Shown here piece by piece: positions 48,501-60,500 of a stretch of DNA of 64,000 bases. The notes beneath the pieces are model-generated. The model was not told the origin of the DNA and searched no databases. It worked only from the letters and a program-made list of their open reading frames with translations. The position numbers were made by a program, and so were the translations under genes. Every line of letters begins with the position of its first letter. The first letter of the stretch is position 1. This DNA is from Apostichopus japonicus (taxonomy: Eukaryota; Echinodermata; Holothuroidea; Aspidochirotida; Stichopodidae): assembly GCF_037975245.1 (NCBI RefSeq), contig NC_092568.1, positions 5,434,001 through 5,498,000 on the forward strand, written 5' to 3'.

Positions 48501-51500
48501 ATTAAGAGGAGGCCTAAGCTGACAACCGAGTTTTGCACAAACAATTTAAATTACTAAGTTTCAATTGTCTTAGTCCTCACCTTTTCTTTCATTCAGTCAG
48601 ATTCTCTCCTCAGCAGTAAAAAATCCACAAAAAGAATCATCAGTGTTGACCCCAGACTAGATTATTTATTTAAAGTTGCTTACACTTTACAAATATGCTT
48701 TATTCTGACAAAACTGGAGAGTCTTGAATTATAAAACAACTTTTACATCTAAGAAAAGGGAAAATGCTTTGTTGAAGACAGCAAAATGCTTTTGAAGGTG
48801 GAACATTAGTAAAATACCTTTTGACTTTCTAGCATAAATTTGGGGTCAATCCTTGTGACTTTTAAATGACATTCTTGTCAGATAAGGGTTGGGGAATTGT
48901 CAGAGTCATAAAGTTTTTTTTTTTTTGCTCTGTGTAAATATTTTAGCCCGTCTCCTTGGAAAGAGACTGAGTTCTCAGTAAACAATTATGTTAAAAGCTT
49001 CAAAATAGGTTATGAAGAATGAAAGGGGGAAAAAAAATTAAGTGGTTTAACCTTCTCAATGTTAATGATCTTTATGAAATAATCAGAGATCTTTATGAAA
49101 TAATTTAGTACCTCGTAATCATCTTAGAGCAGATAGCAACTTAAGCCAATTATCAGCTTGAAGAGCCTGAGAAGATTACCAGTTCAAAGGAAACTTGAAC
49201 TCCCTGCAGAAGTCGCTCTTAAACTGGTCACACGGGGAAACTAATGATTCTTTTATTGCACGTGTAGTTTATATCCCTGAAAGCTGAGCGTAAATCATCT
49301 CTGGCGCATTTATACGACAGGAATTAACATAGCTGTGGACTTTTTACAACATCCGCTTGGTGCCGGCCGATAAAGCAGTATCTTACATTTGATCCATGTT
49401 AGCTGTCAGTCTCGTCTGAGAAGTAAAGATCGGATTAACAGTTTACAATAACGTGAACAGACTTTGTAAACTTCACTACGCCAAGGCTCATCCTCCCCAA
49501 TCGTCGTCATTCTTCCCAGCCGAAAATACCCAGACTTTTTGTCTTGCAATGTGTCTGCAAGTAGCAACATGGCAGACAAGAGACTTCCTCCTCAAGAGAA
49601 ATGGAGTAGTTTGAAATATTGGAGGGACCTTCCAAGGTGGCAAGCTTCATACCCAGTGGGGTGATAGATATCTTTTCTAGCTTGGGAATGTCGTGAACAA
49701 TTTATCATCTTTTTACACTCGGAGTAACATTAACACTAGACTATGTCAGTATGATGTGACAACCAATAAACTTAGAAAAACACTTACTGATAGCTTCTAT
49801 TGCCCTCAGTATCAGACACTCATAAATTATTTGTATTCTCCAAGAAAATTTCCCTCCTCGCCCCCCAACCCCCTTTCACAAAAAAAACTGATATAACTGA
49901 GCATAACATTACACACAAATTGTACAAAGATGTATTTTCTCCTCCCTCTGCCCCTTTCACTTGTTCCCAGAATTTAAGTAGGTACCTCCAACTTTGTTGA
50001 GCCCTTCAGATGTTAAGGCGTTATCTTCTTGAAATGCCTTTGGGAGCGTCAGTCTGAGGTACAGTAGGCATATATGTTAAGAAGTCTAATGTTTGAAGCA
50101 AAAAGAATCTTCACTTGTGTCTGCCACTACAAGGTAACACTGTGTCTGCCACTACAGGATAACACTGTCAGCCACTTTGATAACTGTGTCTGCCACAACA
50201 AGATAACACTGTCTGCCATTATGATAACACAGTGTCTGCCAATACATGATGACCCTGTCTGCCACCACATGGTTACACTGCCTGCCACTGTGACAAAAAT
50301 GTGTCTGCCACCACATGATAACACTGCCACTGCCATAGGGTGTCTGCCACTACATGACAACACTGTCTGCCACTAAATGATAACACTGCCTGCCACAATG
50401 ATAGCAATGTGCCTGCCATTATGATAACATTATGTCTGCCAATACATGATAGCACTGCCTGCCAATACATGATAACACTGTCTGCCACTATGATAACACT
50501 CTTCCACTACATGATAAACACTGTATCTGCCACTACATGATAAACACTGTATCTACCACTACGTGATAATGTGTCTGCCACTACATGATAACAATGTGTC
50601 TGCCACTACATGATAAACACTGTATCTGCCACTACATGATAAACACTGTATCTACCACTACGTGATAACAATGTGTCTGCCACTACATGATAACAATGTG
50701 TCTGCCACTACATGATAACAACGTGTCTGCCACTACATGATAACAATGTGTCTGCCACTACATGATAACAATGTGTCTGCCACTGATCATGATAACAATG
50801 TCTGCTACTATGATAACAATGTGTCTTTCAATAGATGGTAACACTATCTGCCATGACATGATAACAATGTGTCTGTCGATACATGATAACAATGTCTGCC
50901 ACTATGATAACACTGGATATATTTTTCATTAGGTTATGAAATAGGTTACAAAGGTTGTTTCTTGCTGTTTATATTTCTTCACCCTTTGTGATCGTTTTAA
51001 GGTACAAAGAATTAGCAACCCACTTGTTATATGCTGCTGAAAATGTCAATGAGGGATTCTGTACGTGTTCACGGTGTTCATTTTTCTAATAAAGGTATGA
51101 CTATAATGATACCTACAGTATAGGTCACCTTTACTAATAAATTAAAAAAGAATTCTATCAGTCTTATCCTATGAATTCACCCAATTGGAAAATTATGATT
51201 CTATCCCCCCCCCCCCTACTTGTACTTTACATTTCACTTAACACACTTACAGTCACTTAACTGACTACAGTTTCAATCCAGCTATTTCAATGCACTAGGG
51301 AATTTTGTTTCTACAAACTCGTTAGCCAATGATGAATTTCAAATTGGTGTTCACTCCTTTGCAAGTGTTGTATTCTTTGCACTCTACGATAATATCAATT
51401 AGATTCATTCACTCTCTGCTGACCCACACTTAATTAACTGGTTCGAACGTCTCTGTTGACCTAATATTTTTAAAGCGAAGTACAATCTAGTTTCAAAGGA

Positions 51501-54500
51501 ATCAAAGTGGTACATATATATTCTTCTATGATTATTGAGTGAATGTTGCCATGGATGTAAGAAACACAATCCTGAGGTGACCATGCAAATAAACAATCTC
51601 CTTCAATATAAATGTAATGAAAGTCAGGTTTGTAACTGTATAAACTCTTGTTTGTTATTACTATAAATTTAAGAATGCTGTTAAACCTCTTCTAAACATC
51701 GCTTGAGGCAGGGAAAACGTTGCTTTGAGTACAGAAAGATGTTGTTGTGAGTATGAAAGGGAATCATTAGATTTAAAAAAATGCAAAAATATACAAAAAC
51801 AACAACAACATTGTGTTGGAGTAAGATTTAAAAATGTGTTGCTTTTAGGGTTGAGGGAGTTAGGGGATGGGGGGTTGGGGGGAGGTGGGATGATACACAG
51901 ACTTGTCAAACTATACACTACTTATTGTCATTCTGTATATTAAACATGGGACTTACAAACCTCTTTCCTTCCATTTTTATTCACTCTGTTTTGTTCAGAT
52001 TTTTGTCCTTATTTATTGTTTTCTATAGTTGAATACAATTCTCACCTGCATCTGGAGAGTAAATCTGATATATCTGTTTTGGTACATCTGGGAAAATATT
52101 ACCATAACGTTGTCTTATCTTACCATAACTATTAATAGAAGCCTAGTAATGGCATTGTAACCCGAGTTCATTTCTCGAGGCTTTCACTTTTAGGAAACGT
52201 GGAAGTTGCAATATTCATTCGGTACAGAGTTATATATGTATGATATGTCATCATATATCATATCCGTTTGACAGTTTAACTAGAAATTAAAATGGAGAGA
52301 AAGCCAAGCTTTTGAAAACCATTAGCTACAAAGGATAGCATACAGCACATACTAAGTCTGTACATACATTTCATGGAGAAACGTATGGTTTATCAAATTT
52401 AAGTGACAGGTAAACAAGCAAAGAAACATATCTAGAGGTTTGGAACAAAATTTTGAGACGGAGTCAATTTTTCATGTAGCGGAGTGGAATATATTCTTGC
52501 CCTTTCTTTTCTCGTTATGATATGCCATCAGTTTATCACTGAAAAGAAACTATATTTACGAAGCAGAAATATATGCGCAATGTTTAATACATAATGGACA
52601 TGCTCGCGATGTGTCTCAGGCTACTGTAGATCTACTCTCACGACTTTGTCAACCTTGTCATTCAGTGACAATCACTTCACTCAATAGATGTTTGCATTGA
52701 CATTGATGAGTGTAATTTCCATTATTTTCCATCTCTAATTATCTTCGTCTTGACGCTGTAATGATTACAGCCAGGGAGCAGAGCAAAGAAAAGTACTCAC
52801 AGTTTTTATTGAACTTAAACAAAAGATGCTTCCTTTCTATAGACTGAAAGGCCTATTGTTCCCCATTCATGACTCTCTCCCATTATTGAAAGATTATTAC
52901 CAAGTTGCTTCTCTCAATAATCTTGGAAAAAAATTTGTGATGGTAATATCAGTTTCCATGGAAACTAAAGATTTCATTCATTGTGTGTGTGTACAGTATG
53001 TATATGAGAAGTGACTTAATGATGTTATGTAAAGCTATCGTATGCAAGTTCACAACAGTGTGGATGTTGCATCACAGTTAGAAAGATGTAAATATATTGT
53101 GCGACAGTTAGAAAAATGTAAATGTATTGTGCGACAGTTAGAATATTTAGTTATTATCCTTAGTGTTTTGTGTCATCTAATTCACTTATTTCCTTGTGTA
53201 TGTGATGGTTTGTCCGGGAATAATTATTAGTGTTCAAAGTTTTTGTAGTCAGTTTTAACCTTGGCTCTGAATTTTTTTTTGGCTATAAAATACATTTTCC
53301 TGTGTAAAAAACATACATCTTTGGACTTGTGTAGCAATATGACCATTTTGCATCGCATTTTGCAATGCGATACCGGACTTATTATTCCCAGAGGGAGAGG
53401 GGGGGGTTTGTTTTCCAGTATTTAATATATATACCTGATGTTATCTATTCTTTTAGCTAACAAAATTGCCTGACAAAATTGCTTGGTCCATTCCAGCAGA
53501 GGATGAAGTAAGATTATGCAACTCTATAGAAACTGGTATGACAATATATAGTGTTTATCAGTCTACAACTTGTATAGCTGCAACACAATGAAACTGTTAA
53601 AGTGTTTATATTAAAAGATAGGGAGTCTCCAGGGTTACGAACAAATGAATGAAGTCCTCAGCGTTAGAAGCAATTGAGTCTGCAGTCTTAGAAATGTCAC
53701 AGGTTCATCAGTTTTAACTGAAACAAACTATTTGGGCTTGAATACATCAAACATTTAATCAACTGTTTTCATATAAATATGAAACTCTGAAACGGGTGTC
53801 AGAATTTTCAACTCTGAAAAATGACTAACTATTAAAACTAAGCTGAAGTTAAATCTAAGAACCAAACTAAGCAATTCTGCTTTCTTGACATGTGTGTGTC
53901 TGCTTCCAGGCATATGTGTGTCTGCTTTCCAGGCATGTGTCTGACTGCTTTATTGACATGTTTGTGTCTGCTTTCCTGATGTAGGTGTGTCTGCTTTCCA
54001 GGCATGTGTCTGACTGCTTTATTGACATGTGTGTGTCTGCTTCCCTGATGTATGTGTGTCTGATTTCCAGGCATGTGTGTCTGCTTTTGTGATGTGTGTG
54101 TCTGCTTTCCTGACATGTGTCTGACTGCTTTATTGACATGTGTTTGTCTGCTTTCCTGATGTATGTGTGTCTGATTTCCTGACATGTGTGTGTCTGCTTC
54201 CAGGCATGTGTGTGTCTGATTTGGTGATATATGTGTGTCTGCTTTCCTGACGTATGTGTGTCTGCTTTTAAGGCATATGTGTCTGCTTTCCTGACATGTG
54301 TGTCAGCTTCCCGACATATGTGTGTCTGCTTTCCAGGCATACTGTATGTGTGTCTTCTTTCCAGGCATATGTGTGTCTGCTTTCTTAACATATGTGTGTC
54401 TGGGGCACTTTACTTGATACCTTGAAAACAACACATGAACTTTCCATTCATAGTTTGAACAATGGAATTTGTTAATGAGACTGTACTGTTTTACTGATTG

Positions 54501-57500
54501 CTATAACTGCACTTTACCTTTACAGTGAGTGTGGTTGGGTACGATTGATCAACGTTGAGTACTGTACCTTACTGTATCTTGTGGTCACTTCCACTGACTA
54601 ATCTAAAAGTTTAAGAAAACAATAATGATTCCTATCAGTTTTGCCAATCCTTTTATGAGTATGTTATAGTACAAAGGATGTGAGTGAATTTAATCATAAA
54701 TCATATTCAGGAAGCTTTGGGGAAAAACGGATATAATCAGCTTCTGCTTTACACACAAAGGTCTACTATCGTTATATGTGAGCAAACATTAGACCGTGTA
54801 AATTAAATTCACAATTTGACATAATTTTGTTAACATCCTCTTTCTTTCTGTCCATCTGCTCTGCTAGATTCTATTTCTTGGGCCTCTGTACATGACTTAC
54901 TTGGATTACTGGAACGAATCAGACACAGGTAAGGGTAATTTAATAACGTAAGGCAGTTAGCTATGTTTACATTCCAACATTCTCAGCCACTCAAACTTGC
55001 TGATCAATATGAGCCCTCTATGAATGCAAATCTACACTTGATATCAGAAGCAATAAATTGGTTGTTAGATGTACCTCCTCCTTCCACCCTACACCCCCCC
55101 CCCTCCCCATCCCCTCATCATACCTATTATGTTTCCAGGGAGCAAATTAGATTTTCTTTATTCCAATCATTTCACGAATATAATCAGGTACTTATTTGTA
55201 TATACAATAATGTAACTTTGGTTACAATAATGTACAGGACAAATTAATTCTCAATCTGCAACTTAGTATTATAATTTGAATCGACTAATCACATCAATTA
55301 AAAGCAAGATATCATTTTCATGGGACGTATTGCTTTGTTTTTACATCCACTAGCAGTTGTTGGCTCATTATTATCAGGTCGTAGTCGTCATTATTTCGTC
55401 ATTATCCTACCTCAACTTTTCAATCCCTCTGACATTTAATATCAGCCGTGAAGGGCCTTTTGCTGACTCTCGTCCATAATTTGTAACTTTCTTGTCAAAA
55501 TTTTGATATCGTAAATGTCAAATCTTTTTGTAGCAAGCAAATATGTTAGGAGAAAAACATAAAGATGAAAATAATGCCAAGTGGAAAAGTGCTGATTTAC
55601 CATTCATGAACCAAAGATTTAATATATGTCACTTTGGCAATTAAGGGTTGTAAAAGTAGTTTGTCTGTCTGGCCTTACTGGAGATGGATATTAAACATCG
55701 CTCTTTCTGCCTTTGAGGGATTCTTGTTTGTTTTCTGCCTCTGAGGGAGTCTTTTTTCTTTCCTTTTCTGTTCCTCACAGAGGCTCTCCCACCAGTAAAT
55801 TCAAATATTGATTTATTAGTAAGTGGAACTACTGTATTGTCTGAATTACTGGGAAGCTTCATATATATAAATAACCTACTGCTTTTCTTCTGGTGTCTTT
55901 TTATGATTTAACCTTGCTCGAGAATTTCTTCAGATCATCAGTGGCAAGGAAGAAGAGCAGAGTTTTCCATACAATGTTAAGCAGTGTTCTTCACTGGAGT
56001 CAATTGCTTGCAATCGAGTCAGACTCAAGTCACATATTTCTTGATTTGTGACTTGACTTGACTTGTGATGAAATAACTTTTGACTCGCCTTTTGTCTTTG
56101 ACTTGACAAAAACTGACTTGTTTACAACACTGCCATTTTGACCATCATAAATAGACCATAAGTAGTAATCCACAAATTGCCACATTTTGCTGAAAGTGAT
56201 TACAAATGTCCGATTAGGTTTCGTCAATTTTTTTTAAGGGAAACCCCCCTTTGATTGTTTTCACTATAATATTAACCACATGCAGCTGTTAGCAAAGAAG
56301 GAAACTTGTTCAACAACAAGACAGCCTTTAAGACAATGAAACCTCTATCATCCAGTGATAGATTTCATTTTGCAAGTTTCTTATCATCTCGTTATAAAAA
56401 ATGTTTTAATGGACCACTTGCAGGATTTCTCTTGTTTGTTTAGTGGAGATTGGACAATGTTTTGAGTTTAAATGCAGTAAAGATGTCTTTTAAATCTCTT
56501 TGATCCTGCCAGCTATAGGCAATTGACTCATTGTTGAGAGCATTGTGGTCAAGGCAGTGGACTTGTGATCTAAGGCTTGCAGGTTCGAGTCCTGGCCAGA
56601 TCATTACATTGTGTCCTTGGTATTATCGTATTATCAAGGTAGAAAACTTGTTATAACTTCTACTTTTTAAAACACTGGTAAACTGCCAAACTGAAAGCTA
56701 TCACAGTGCAGAAGAGAAGATCTCAATATAGCATTTGCTGACGACTTCACTTTTGTGAGAAATATATGTTTGCCTTTAGACGTTTTCGATCCAGTTTTGT
56801 TTATATTAAAAGGAAAACATTGGTTTGTTTGTTCCAAATCATTAACATCTGAATTAACACTGCATGTGTTATCCTTCACTTTATCTATAAAGGGACCTTT
56901 GTTCTTCTCCCTCTCTCACCTTCTGATCCCTCCATCTCCCTACCTCCCCCCCCCTCACCCCTCCTTCTGCCCATACACTGTTAGGATTCACTTTGTCTGG
57001 TCCTACAGTGTAAAGTGTTGCGTTTCTAGTGACAATCCCCTTTGCTTTGTTTGTTTCCTGTAACCGAATTCAACACAATACTACAGTATATCAATGCAAT
57101 ATAATATTTATACATTCCTATGCATATTGTACATTACTGCCTCATATCTTCCTATATGGATTTTTGACATTGAGATTGTTGCCTAGCAACAGAAAACTAG
57201 TTTTTCTAGTATAAGCAGCTTGCATTCATTTTGGACATCTTCTGATGAAGATTGCTGCTGTTTAGTTCATGGTGTTAGTTGCTATGAAGAAGATGCTATG
57301 TTTAATAGTTGGATGAGTTGGTTGCCGTACTTACTGATGAAGATGACGTGGGTTATGAAATCTTTATATCCATCACGTCACAAATTACCTTGTTATGCAA
57401 ATTAGCCTAGGGAATAATTGGTGCAAATTCTTCAATATTGTTGACTGATAGCCTTTTATGAATGACAGGATGAGCATAGGCTCTAGTTTTTTTCATAATT

Positions 57501-60500
57501 TATTAACAAGTAACTATTAAAGTTGTAGCCTATTTTTTTGCTACAGTGGGAACAAAGTTAATAAAGCCCAATACACTTGAAAATGTCCTCTTTGAACCTC
57601 TTTGAATCTTTCAGTATTGTTTCATATACAGTATCCTTTCAGTGGTAAAAGATGCAGCAACCAATCCTACATCTCCTTATGGCTTATTATTAGCCTACAG
57701 TAATCCATATTAAACCACTGGTCATATGCTTCATTGGTGAAGATATCCCTTTACCCCCACTTGCAAGTAGTATACCCACCCCCCCCCCACCTCTGCCCCC
57801 ACCATTGTATGAGAAACAAATTCATAAAACCCAGTGGGAAATAATTCATCAGGTGTCTCTAGCTACACAAAAATGACAAAATGTTAACACAAGGTTATTC
57901 CCTGTTATGTACAGAACTATATATAAATTATGTAATGGCATACATAATGTAGTATAATCGTTTGGGCATTTCATAACGGAAATGTAATACGGCGTGCTGA
58001 GCTATCTTTCCACATGTGAACCTTATTTGTATTACTACTGTACCATCTTAATGTATCTGTTGGAAGTATTTTCTTTACTTTAAATTATTCTTCCATCTGT
58101 GCAGTGGACTTATGGTAAATTGCCATTAAAATCATTATAAGTTGAATACAACAGTGGCATTATCTTTGATACTGCCTCCTCATCCTCCTCCTCATCTTTT
58201 GACGATAGCTTAATAGCAGTTGTAGTTAAATAAAGGGTACTTATATCCATTCATTAAAATGATGTGAGTCACCAGGAAATTGAGAGAAACTTCGTCAAGA
58301 CAACCATTTCACGGTAGTGACTAGCAGTTTAACTGTACTAAGTTCATGGAGTCTCAGGTTTCAGCTAGTGGTGTTTCATCACGTTTATTAAAATCACTTG
58401 TTAACCTTTTTTGTTTTCAATTTTAAGATAAATTAAAACTGTTGAAAAATCTAGACAATATGTGGCTATCACTGTTTGCATTTCTGGTCCTCAAATGTTG
58501 TTGTTGTTATGATATTTGAGTTTGAGTGGAAAAACTTTATCAGAGGCAATTGGAATCAATGATTACTACTGTACTGTCAATTCAAAGGTTTTGCAGGCCT
58601 AAAACAAACCTGGAAAGTTGCATCATTTTGTCGTCAAACAAACTTGTAATCAGTGATTGATACAAAGATTGATTTGAGGTGGGAGGCCTTGCCTCCTTCC
58701 CCCCCCCCCCCACCAGCCTCAGCCATTTTGGGCCCGCCACTGGTATGTCCTGGGATTAAATATGTGTAATGTTGTGACTTTACTCAAATGTTCTTGTTTT
58801 TTGTCCTTTCCTCTTTTCAAAGTTTGTCAGGGTAAAAAGTTCCGTGTGACTCCCAGTACAGTTCATATACTATGGCTAAGAAACTACATAGTGGTAAGTT
58901 AAAAAAAATGCTATGAATGCTATTTAATGCAATAACATGTTTATTACAGTGTATCAAATCTACTGTGAAAATTTGTAATATTCATAATTAATAGATGCTC
59001 AAGATAGACACAGAATCTTGGTAATTGTTGGTTCTCATTGTAACTATGTGAAGGCAGATGGGAGGGGTGGAGAAAGGCAGAAGGAGGGGGAAGGGAAGAT
59101 GGGTATGGGGAAGGACAGATGGGAGGAGAAGGACAGGTGGGAGGGGTAGAGAAGGGCAGATGGGAGGGGTAGAGAAGGGCAGATGCGAGGGATGCAGAAG
59201 AGCAGATGTGAGGAGAAGGGCTGATGAGGGGTGGAGAATGGCAGATGGTGGAGATGGAGAAGGGTAGGAGGGAGAAGGGCAGATGGGAGGAAAAGGGCTG
59301 ATGGGAGGGGTGGAGAAGGGTAGATGGGAGGAGGGAGAAGGACAGATGGGTATGGGGAAGGACAAATGGGAGGAGATGGGAAGATAGGTGGGGGGGAAGG
59401 GTAGATGGGAGGGGAAAAGACCAATGGGAGGGGGAATGGCAGATGGTAGTGAGAGGGGGAGGGGATGATTACCTTACTGTTTGTTCATAAGTTGATACAT
59501 CTTCACTGAAATCTCATTTCAGGCACCATTCACTGAAGAATTTGTATTTAGAGCTTGTATGTTGCCTTTGTTGACTCCGTGCCTTGGAACCACCTCCAGT
59601 ATATTTATTTGTCCTCTCTTCTTTGGTGTAGGTAAGTCTCATCCACTACTGGCTTCCTGTCTGTCCATGTTTATGGGAGAGGATGAAGGGTGGAGGTGGA
59701 TTTTTTGGAGGGGGAGAAGTAAAAGACATTTTCTATCAAAATAATACATGGCTCGAAATGAGTTTATGTGTTGAAAACTAGATTCACCTTCACCTGTATG
59801 TAGTTGATGAACCTGTTTGGGACCAAGTTCGTTCCATTATGAAGGCTGGTCAAATGTACCAAATGAGTCATTCCTCTGTCAAATGTAAATGCGAATAGGA
59901 TTACTCACCTTTCTCTGCAAAACCGTAGCAGACTTGTTCTATATGATTATTGCTTGTTAAAACTAATGTATTTTCACTTTGTATCTGTTTAACTTGTGTT
60001 AATTCTGTAAACTGCACAACAAAATATACTTGATGCATTGTTGGTTTAGTATGCATGCGGTCTTGATTGTGAAATATCCAGGAGGGAAGGGGAGGTGGGA
60101 TGGGGGAATTTACTTTCATAATTGAGGATGTATCTTATGGTTTTTGTGATTTTTTTTTTCCTCAGCTCATATTCACCATGTTTCAGAAAAACTCAGATTT
60201 AGAAAGAGAGGAGATGAATCCATTTGGTTACCTGCAAGTAAGTTCATGAACTGCCTGGTTCTGATTGCTTATCTGCCCAAGTGACATGGGTATATTAGGT
60301 TATCTGGCCAAGTCACATGGGTATATTAGGTTATCTGGCCAAGTCACATGGGTATATTAGGTTATCTGGCCAAGTGACATGGGTATATTAGGTTATCTGG
60401 CCAAGTCACATGGGCTTATTAGGTTATCTGGCCAAGTGACATGGGTACATTAGGTTATCTGGCCAAGTCACATGGGTATATTAGGTTATCTGGCCAAGTC

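Larger units (their letters stand above)
47629..54867 (+). other. RCE1 intron 3
   Basis: 7.2 kb, holding two minisatellites (50.1-50.9 and 53.9-54.4 kb) and G or C runs near 47645, 48300 and 51206. No additional exon is needed between exons 3 and 4, since the phase joins directly. Confidence 0.7.
54929..58822 (+). other. RCE1 intron 4
   Basis: 3.9 kb with one SINE, the X-box-like palindrome at 57178 and C runs near 55086, 56947 and 57779. No exon is missing between exons 4 and 5. Confidence 0.7.

Noticed and set aside
50117..50913. Regularly spaced repeat considered as a CRISPR-like array
   Set aside because: Units vary and abut each other without unique spacers; the context is a eukaryotic intron.
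53457..53510. Possible extra RCE1 exon (TTTTAG before, AAGTAAG after)
   Set aside because: Exon 3 joins exon 4 directly in phase and matches the family; no residues are missing there.
53838..54391. Minus-strand open frames of 115 and 174 codons rich in QTH/ESR repeats
   Set aside because: They are read through the 24-28 bp minisatellite in RCE1 intron 3; unit-driven composition, no start or splice evidence.
56535..56620. Possible functional tRNA gene because of the perfect B box
   Set aside because: The sequence does not form a full cloverleaf by eye and has a related decayed copy at 45003, as expected for a SINE.
58988..59424. Two Pro/Ser-rich minus-strand open frames of about 125 codons
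   Set aside because: Complement of the purine-rich minisatellite; low complexity only.
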